Of a stretch of 64,000 nt of DNA, positions 57,526 through 64,000 are shown piece by piece. The stretch comes from Oscheius tipulae (Eukaryota; Nematoda; Chromadorea; Rhabditida; Rhabditidae), in assembly GCA_037178975.1 (NCBI GenBank), contig JASJZH010000005.1, positions 6,014,001 to 6,078,000 of the forward strand. Direction: 5' to 3'. How positions within the stretch are numbered: position 1 is the stretch's first letter; each line of letters starts with the position of its first letter. The notes below the pieces were generated by a model. The model had not been told where the DNA came from, did no database searches, and saw nothing but the letters and a program-made list of their open reading frames with translations. The position numbers and the translations under genes are program-made.

Positions 57526-60500
57526 TGAAGCTGACGACGCTGGATGTCGATCAACTGCTTACGGGTGTATCCTCGAGATTGATCTACGGTAGGTGATTGA
57601 CATTTCCGGGGGTCAGAGGACCAGGGCTGAATGACTACCGGAAGTGCTGTGTGAGACGACTATGACTCTCTTTAACATGGATGCTATAATGGCCGGGTAT
57701 AGTTCAACGGGGGAAAGCGACTTTGGTGGTCGAGGGGATATGTGAAAGGTTGGCATCTCCTAGGAGATGTCGGGATAGATGTCCTGTAACTACCGATGAG
57801 TACGGGGTAAGGAAATAGAGAAGCGTCTAACTGTCCTTCTGCCTCTTTTGACTGTCGACCAATACCAATCAACTTTCTTATCCCCCTCTTCCACATTCCC
57901 ATACAGCACTCTCGACCATCCAAATTCTCACCCTCAAGTGCTTTCCCAGGCTCCAGAACCCACCGAAAGGAAGTGCCTCAGAAAGAAATAGGTTCTCTCT
58001 CTCTCTCTCTCCATTTACCTCACAATGATGGATGCCACATATCAAGGTGGTTTACACGAGAGGATTAGACCGCAAATTTCAGAGGGATCGATCTGTGCCT
58101 CTTGGCCGTGTTGGAACGACGGAACCTGTGTTCCAATAGAGGGACAGAAAAACTTTACGTGTCATTGTACTCAAATGTATACGGGAGATCGGTGTCAGCT
58201 GCAGGTAAAGAAGGAGAGATAGTCATTTGGATAGTTCCAGATTTCAAATCTCTGTGAGGATGCCGGTTGTCTTCCAGGAGTTTCTTGCTCTTCCCTCGGC
58301 TGGTCCGGCATCTGCCCCAATGCGAGTAATGGTGAGCCTTCTTCCCAATCCCCAAGTGTGGAGTAAGAAATCCTTCGTCATAAGCAATAAGCAAAGGAAA
58401 AGAGACTGCTAATCTTTTGTCTCCGCATAAATTATGCCGGTTCCCACTGGGGGCTATCGCTTTACCACCTCACTCTCTCCCAGCGTACTCAAAAACTAGC
58501 TCTTTAGACTTTGTATGCAGCGCTATTTTAATCCTGACAATGAACTTGGTTAGTTTCTTTTCTTTCTTTAGAGCGGTTTTGGCTTGTGATATGGCACGGG
58601 TGAGGAAGGGAGACGAACAAATTCTAAGTTTTTCTCTATCCCATCGTCTTTTTTCTCTAACTGCTTGACTCTCTTACAGGGACTGTTAGTAACTTTATAT
58701 CTGTATTTATCTCGTCAGAACAATATCATACCAGTTCTTTTTTAATTCTAAGATATCGTATTGTGTAGTTGACTGACTCTTAGTGACAGAGCCAATGACG
58801 GATTTTGCCATAAATTTCGAGTCATGTAATCTCTGAGACCGAAGCACTGCTTGTACTGTATCTCAACAGGCCTTGCGAAGATCTTATGGAAGAGTTTTTA
58901 CGGTACTCCCCCATCTCTCGTCCGCCCGACTGACTCCATCCGGACATCCGTCAGTTATTGTTTTCCTCATATTGCTGCATCTCGCGGATCTGAAAAGAGA
59001 GTGAAGCCTTCTTCCCCACGGGATCTCCTCCTCTCAAAGGTCACGTCCGGAGGCGCGCACTCTCTCCAAATTCTCTCGATTCACTAAGCTTACATGCTCT
59101 TCTCTTTTTGAATGTACCTTCTCAACTCTTTTGGTAAGTTTCACCTTCCCTCGTTTGCACCCTCAAAACCAAAGGGCTTTGTTCTCTTGACGTTTTTAAT
59201 GACGGTCGGGACTAGAGAAAAAGCATTTCGTCTCCCATTCAACGCTGGCCCTCTCTCTTCCTGTCGGCGATCGAAGCTCCTTTTATGGTACCTTTCTGTG
59301 TGTTTCGAGAAATGTGATGATCTCAAAAAGATTTGAAATGGTGTGCGAATAGCTCTCTACATCCTTTTCCTCGGGGAATTTGTAGCCTTGTGATGAATAG
59401 GTCCTTCTAAAAAGATCGAGAGGAAAAAGTGGATGGAAGTTTTCAACACGGCGAGATTTGAGATACCTTTGGCGGAAGGTTTCGAAAACTTGGGCATTTT
59501 GTAGAGACACGTTTCACCATTTTGCAATTCAAACGCGACCAACCTTGCAAAGTATAAACTGGCTTGCAATAGTACAGTTATCTCGGAAGACTGACAATGG
59601 TTTCCTAACGTTTAGCAATAGGCTGGCTATTGATCAGCAAGTAAAATACTGTAGCTGGTGGTCGAATAAATTTGAACCGCGTGTCTCAAATTGGTTTACC
59701 AGATTTCCATCATAGAAGTTGTGCACCAACCTTCTTGCAACAGACAATATGATTGGATGTCCTATTGTCTGCCTCCGCTCCACCTGAAATATCTTTGGAG
59801 AATAATTTCCTCGCTCTCTTCAAAGTGTTCCATCTTGTCGTCTCGAGTCTCGAAAATCTGATTATGGTTGGTTGGCAGGCTCTAAAGCAGACAAAGGGCC
59901 CTTCTCTTTCCGAAAACAATTGAGCACTCTCGTTTCTGACTAGATGTCCTGCCAAATGTCCTGAATGCGCTGGGGCTATCGCTCGGATCAATTCGACTTA
60001 AGAGCAATGGCCAAATGTGCTGTCTTTTTTTGTACTGATCTCATCTTTTTTTCAGACTTCATATCCTCCTGTATCACCTCGTCGTGTCTGAATGGCGGGA
60101 CATGTGAGGAAACCATCATCGGACACAAGTGCCGATGCATACCACCATTCCATGGTCCCTTCTGTCAATGTGAGTCCTTTTTCCTCTTTTACCGAAAAGA
60201 TCCGAGTAATATCTTATTAGTTTGTTTGCTTACCGTGCTCTTGGTTGCTCACATCTCTCAGAGCTGCTAGACATAGGCTCATGCCAGTGGTAAAGGCAGA
60301 AAACATGTTTCTAGATGACTCTATGCAGATAGGTTGGACAATCTTCGAGATATTCATGCTGTTCGGCTTCATAACTCTGATTCTGGTAGCAATGGTCATA
60401 ATCTGTTGCAGGTACTGTCTTTGACTAATTTGCTATTTTTTCTGCAGCTACAACCGAAATATGGGTGTGTATGTGAGTGTACCAACGGCGAAAAACTACG

Positions 60501-60685
60501 ACAGATGGAATCGGAGTGAGTGTTCCGACGAGGAGTCGGACGATGTCATAGCTTTGGGAGAGCTGAGGAAGTGAGAAAAACTATCTCGAGGAAAAAAAAA
60601 CTAATTCAGAGCTGGTATACGGGCCAGTCAGACGAAAGAGACGATTTTAGAAGCAGAGGCTGGTTGCAGCAATCCCATGCTCTAG
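57526..60685 (+). CDS. EGF-domain single-pass membrane protein
   Basis: Start ATG at 57526, 8 nt after TTTTCAG. Exon 1 (57526-57590) joins at phase 1 to 58079-58204. EGF-like unit 1 is C-ASWP-C-WNDGT-C...C-H-C-TQMYTGDR-C. A second, degenerate Cys-rich unit follows (CEDAGCLPGVSCSSLGWSGICP). EGF unit 2, at about 60056-60170, is CITSSCLNGGTCEE...CRCIPPFHGPFC. Then come a juxtamembrane segment, one membrane helix (WTIFEIFMLFGFITLILVAMVIICC) and a short cytoplasmic tail with SECSDEESDDVIALGELRK, ending NPML (stop 60683-60685). AATAAA at 60724. The first exon encodes no evident signal peptide (MKLTTLDVDQLLTG), so an upstream exon may be missing or the protein may insert through its membrane helix. 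A cell-surface adhesion or ligand role is inferred from EGF-plus-TM architecture. Confidence 0.75.
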
Positions 60686-60723
60686 AATAGTTTTCCTGGG
60701 GATACTTTTCATTTGTGATGCTC

Positions 60724-60729
60724 AATAAA
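60724..60729 (+). terminator. polyadenylation signal of the EGF-protein gene
   Basis: AATAAA about 39 nt after the stop codon. Confidence 0.7.
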
Positions 60730-60894
60730 TTTTTTTACTCTCTTTTGCTCGGTATGGTAGTTTGTGGTATGGTTGATTTCATCTTTAGACTCGTTGAAAT
60801 TAAATTTTATTTACAATATGGCTTAGATTGAGTGGGGAACAAAGTCTTTCCGCTCTTTCAAATGCAAAAATTTATTGACTTCCAAACTAATTTT

Positions 60895-61541
60895 TCATTC
60901 ATTGTAGCCACCATTATGTTGTACCACATCTGCTCATTTTACGGGTAGCTTACGAATGCCACGCTCGTAGAATACCTTGGGTTTCGACGCGAAGAAGTTC
61001 GTCAACGAGGTTTCGAGGGCGCCGTCGGAATCAAAGTATTGTCTCCAATCTCTTTGTCGGGTCTCACATCAGGACTTGTCTGCCCCGGACTCAAACATTG
61101 ACGATCTCTCGGAAGTTTACGTACGTTAGAGAGTATGGGTGAAGGAATGCGCTGCCACTTCTGGGCGTCACTGAGGTCATGCGGCAACTGGGTGCCCAGT
61201 TTCGTCAAAAGCCTCAATTGCTTCAAATGATGCTCCACTGCGACATTGCTGACAGACAGTGCCTCCGCTAGCTCACGGGTAGTCTGCCGATTGTTCTCAT
61301 TCGCGAGCTGCAGCAGCTTCGATTCAACGAAAATTGTTGTTCGGCCTGACCTTGGCTCATCTGCGAGGCTTTTGTCCTCAGACCGAAAGCTATGGAACCA
61401 CAACTGGCATACCCTCATAGATGTCGTCCCTTGGCCATAAACATCGTTGATATTAGTGGCTTCATTCACGCCTTTGAGGAACTCATGCAAAATGATATGT
61501 CGCAGATTGTAGGGTGGCAGGTCATCAGTAGTACGGATCAA
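60895..61541 (-). mobile_element. mariner-family transposase remnant, catalytic core deleted
   Basis: The minus strand encodes the N-terminal paired-type DNA-binding half of a mariner transposase: RHIILHEFLKGVNEATNIND, VCQLWFHSFRSEDKSLADEP, RSGR, NNRQTTRELAEALSVSNVAV, EHHLKQL and LPHDLSDAQKWQR. Shortly after this, sequence typical of the far C-terminus appears in another frame: TNFFASKPKVFYERGIRKLP, then a stop where the family normally has Trp, then ADVVQHNGGYNE and a terminal stop at about 60895. The whole DDD catalytic region, about half the protein, is missing between them. The element is therefore dead and internally deleted. Terminal inverted repeats could not be matched by eye. Confidence 0.85.
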
Positions 61542-62422
61542 AACGAACAGAGAATAAGAGGAAGGGGAGTGGTGTCTTGCATGGTAGTGGTAGAGGACTG
61601 AGTGAGCAACACGAGGTGCTATATATGTTGCAGTTCAAATTGACCGGAAAGGAAAATGCGAATTTTTTTTTTCGAGAAAATCGTTGATTTAGATATTAGT
61701 TGTATTTTTTTACCCCCTTTTTGTAAAACATAACCACTAAGAACAATCAAACAGTAATAAGTTTAGCCTATTAGAAAAATCGACAGGAACAACAATAACA
61801 TTATAAGAGAAGGAAGAAAACAACATAAACTATTTGTTACAGCTTAGAGTTGGATATATGGCAGCGAGAGTTACATTGTAGATTACGTGTTTACACGAAT
61901 AACTTGAAAACGAATTGGGTCGACAGCCGCTATTTGTTCCCAGACTAAAAAGAATATTGTCGCTGAAGCGCTTGGACTTCATCCCGCTCAGTCTTGATTG
62001 CCGCATCTTGGTCTGCCTGCCACGGAACTTCTTCTCTATATTAGACGATTTTCTTTCAGTCGACGTATTCTTGGAGTTTCACTTCGAATCGACCCTTGTG
62101 TTCTTCTTTTCTTCGATTTTTCGATGTCATTTCAACTACCGGTACACAATTAACAGAAGAACAGCCATGAAAATGCCATGCAAAATTAATAGAACGGCGC
62201 TGCAGTATTTAAAAAAAAAAACATCATTTTCTATTATTTTGGACAATATCAACTAATACGGTCAATTCGGTCAATTTTGAACTGCAAAATATACAGTAGT
62301 TCGGCCGTTGTTGTAAACAAGGCAAAAGACATATTTACAAAAAGCGAAAATACTTATTTGCCAACCCAATAAAATCTCTCTTTAATCATTCTTACTCAAT
62401 CTTCTCCTTTTTAGCGGCAAAG
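61542..62422. other. spacer between the mariner remnant and TFIIB
   Basis: AT-rich with no supported gene. Part may be the end of the mariner element. A TTTTTAG lies 8 nt before the TFIIB start codon. Confidence 0.5.
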
Positions 62423-63602
62423 ATGTCGCTGTGCTGTCCCAATCATCCAGAGGTCCACCTCGTCGAAGACCATCGTGCTGGCGACGTAATTTGTTCCGAA
62501 TGTGGGCTGGTAGTTGGAGACAGGTACGCTTCTCTCGATTTCCCTTGTCTTCTTTCTTTTATGTTCGGACAATCAACAAATGTTACAGACTGGTCGATGT
62601 CGGCTCGGAATGGCGCTCGTTTTCTAACGAAAAGTCCAGTGCGGATCCTTCTCGCGTCGGAGCTCCCGAAAATCCGCTCTTCAATGGCGGCGACCTGTCG
62701 ACGAACATAACCCTCGCTTTTGGTTCTTCTGCTAGCGACAATGCGTTAGTTTTTCCTTCATCCTACAGCAAAAATGAATATTTTAAGTTTGGCGACTGCT
62801 CAGCGTCGCAACTCCTCGAATTCCGACCGTCAGATGCAGGAAGCCTGCGCTTACATCCGCGAAATGTCCGAACGCATTCATCTCTCGAAAAATATTCAGG
62901 ATCTAGCCCTGAAGACATTCCGCGACGTCCTAGACAGCAAGGTCTTGCGCGGAAAAAATTCCGAAGCCCAGGCGGCTGCCTGTCTCTACATCGCCTGCAG
63001 AAAAGACGGCGTACCGAGAACTTTCAAGGAAATCTGTGCCATCTCTCGAGTAGCCAAAAAGGATATCGGTCGCTGTTTCAAGGTCATCATTAGGAGTCTG
63101 GAGACGAACCTGGAGCAGATTACCTCGGCCGATTTCATGTCCCGTTTCTGCGGCAATCTTGGTCTTTCCACAAATGTTCAGGTAGCTTTTTCTCGTCTTT
63201 CTGTGTGTACATTTTTGCATTATCGGCCAACCACTTTCCCATTATCATTTCCAGCATGCTGCCACGCGGATCGCAAAGAAGAGCGTCGATTTGGACCTCG
63301 TGGCCGGACGTTCGCCCATCTCCATTGCCGCTGCAGCCATCTACCTAGCCTCGCAGGCTACAAACGAGAGAAGAGGCGCTAAAGGTTAGTATTTTCCTCT
63401 TTTTGCCTCAAAAATGTTGTCCGCCTTGACATTCCAATTCCCAAGTAAGCTCAATGTTCACTTTTCAGAGATCGGAGAGATTGCCGGAGTGGCCGAAGTG
63501 ACCATCAAACAGACGTATCGTCATATGCTTACCCGTGCTCCCGAGCTCTTCCCGCCAGAGTTCAAATTCGTGGTTCCCATTCAGAACCTGCCCATTGCCT
63601 AG
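62423..63602 (+). CDS. GTF2B: transcription initiation factor TFIIB
   Basis: General RNA polymerase II factor that bridges TBP-DNA and the polymerase. Exons 62423-62523, 62589-62744, 62788-63181, 63255-63384 and 63469-63602. The N-terminal zinc ribbon is [20 protein letters not shown] then [11 protein letters not shown], with the usual C-x2-H and C-x2-C ligands. Next is the B-finger/linker ([23 protein letters not shown]). The two cyclin folds contain [44 protein letters not shown], then [20 protein letters not shown] and [20 protein letters not shown], ending [20 protein letters not shown]. All family blocks are intact and the length is normal. The 43-nt intron at 62745-62787 uses an AAG acceptor chosen because it keeps the frame. 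The 3' end converges with the gene at 63713-64000. Confidence 0.97.
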
Positions 63603-63712
63603 GTCTGTTTTGTCTTTATTTGTATTCACACATATATATTCGCACACCCAGTAAAAGAGTTTCTTTTTCTCAGCACCTGTTATTTACAGACATCTTCAGT
63701 TGAGGCAAGGAA

Positions 63713-64000
63713 TTAGTGAGCTTGTTCATCGTAGTACATGGCATAGTAGTCGCTATCTTTTCGATAGTTTTTGGTCGTCGTCTTCGGTGTCGTGGTTGTA
63801 GGAGGAATCCAGCGAGTAGTTCTAGCTGTCGAGAGAGCTCTGGTAGTCGTAGAAGCCTGTAATCTCCTGTTTTATCTTCATTGATTACACACCCTAGTTG
63901 TGGTCGTTCTTCTGGTCGTGGTTACGATCTGTACTGGCCGATGACCTGAAGCTCCAGCCGATTTGGTCAATGCTGCAGGCGGCAAAGCGTCAACTGCTGT
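63713..64000 (-). CDS. C-terminal part of a Thr-rich protein, cut by the window edge
   Basis: Minus-strand exons from beyond 64000 to a stop at 63713-63715, with one 36-nt intron (about 63858-63893). The visible part reads TAVDALPPAALTKSAGASGH, then VQIVTTTRRTTTTR and ASTTTRALSTARTTRWIPPT, then TTTPKTTTKNYRKDSDYYAM and a Tyr/Asp-rich end (YYDEQAH). The Thr-rich runs suggest a heavily O-glycosylated or mucin-like extracellular segment. No domain can be assigned from this fragment. Its stop is about 110 bp from the TFIIB stop. Confidence 0.65.

Noticed and set aside
61915-62256. 113-codon plus-strand open frame before TFIIB
   Set aside because: AT-rich, Phe/Leu-rich chance frame without domain or supporting splice signals.

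Overview
This window comes from a eukaryote, most likely a small-genome invertebrate and best compatible with a nematode. Genes are split by many tiny introns (36-70 nt is common) with GT donors and TTTCAG-like acceptors. Most start codons lie within about 0-26 nt of a splice-acceptor-like AG, as expected if mRNAs receive a trans-spliced leader. The proteins are metazoan: an HNF4-type nuclear receptor, a SAND-domain GMEB protein, hnRNP U, MVB12, a KIAA0319-like PKD receptor and a mariner fossil. There are no bacterial features and no CRISPR. The exact lineage cannot be fixed from the sequence alone.

Layout. 0.4-1.6 kb (-): unidentified helical protein, with a fold-back element upstream. 2.7-6.2 kb (-): KIAA0319-like membrane protein. 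7.6 kb (+): possible small secreted protein. 9.1-10.9 kb (+): PAF-acetylhydrolase, tail to tail with SURF1 (-, 10.9-12.2 kb). SURF1 is head to head with the ADP-sugar hydrolase NUDT5 (+, 12.5-16.1 kb), which has one 2.5-kb intron and ends about 100 bp from the stop of an HNF4-like receptor (-, 16.2-17.7 kb). A gene-poor stretch (17.7-26.9 kb) holds one unidentified gene (-, 20.5-22.7 kb) and a diverged tandem duplication. 26.9-28.9 kb (+): GMEB-like factor. 29.9-36.5 kb (+): hnRNP U. 36.9-38.3 kb (-): two small reading frames in a possible two-gene operon. 41.0-44.1 kb (+): GNAT/glycine-acyltransferase-like protein. 44.9-46.3 kb (+): ESCRT-I subunit MVB12. A 5.3-kb gene-free stretch follows. 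51.6-52.6 kb (+): Ras-like protein with a degenerate nucleotide site and a CaaX box. 53.9-55.2 kb (+): RING-finger protein. 57.5-60.7 kb (+): EGF-domain membrane protein. 60.9-61.5 kb (-): internally deleted mariner. 62.4-63.6 kb (+): TFIIB. 63.7-64.0 kb (-): 3' end of a Thr-rich protein.

The genes do not form one pathway. They are mainly housekeeping and regulatory genes: transcription (TFIIB, GMEB, HNF4-like), RNA biology (hnRNP U), mitochondria (SURF1), nucleotide and lipid clean-up (NUDT5, PAF-AH) and membrane traffic (MVB12). The least ordinary items are the degenerate Ras-like protein, the possible operon, the unidentified gene at 20.5-22.7 kb whose frames do not join cleanly, the fold-back element and the perfect hairpins in the 55-57 kb spacer.

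Exon joins were worked out by eye from splice signals, frame and remembered family sequences, so exact boundaries may be off by a few bases.
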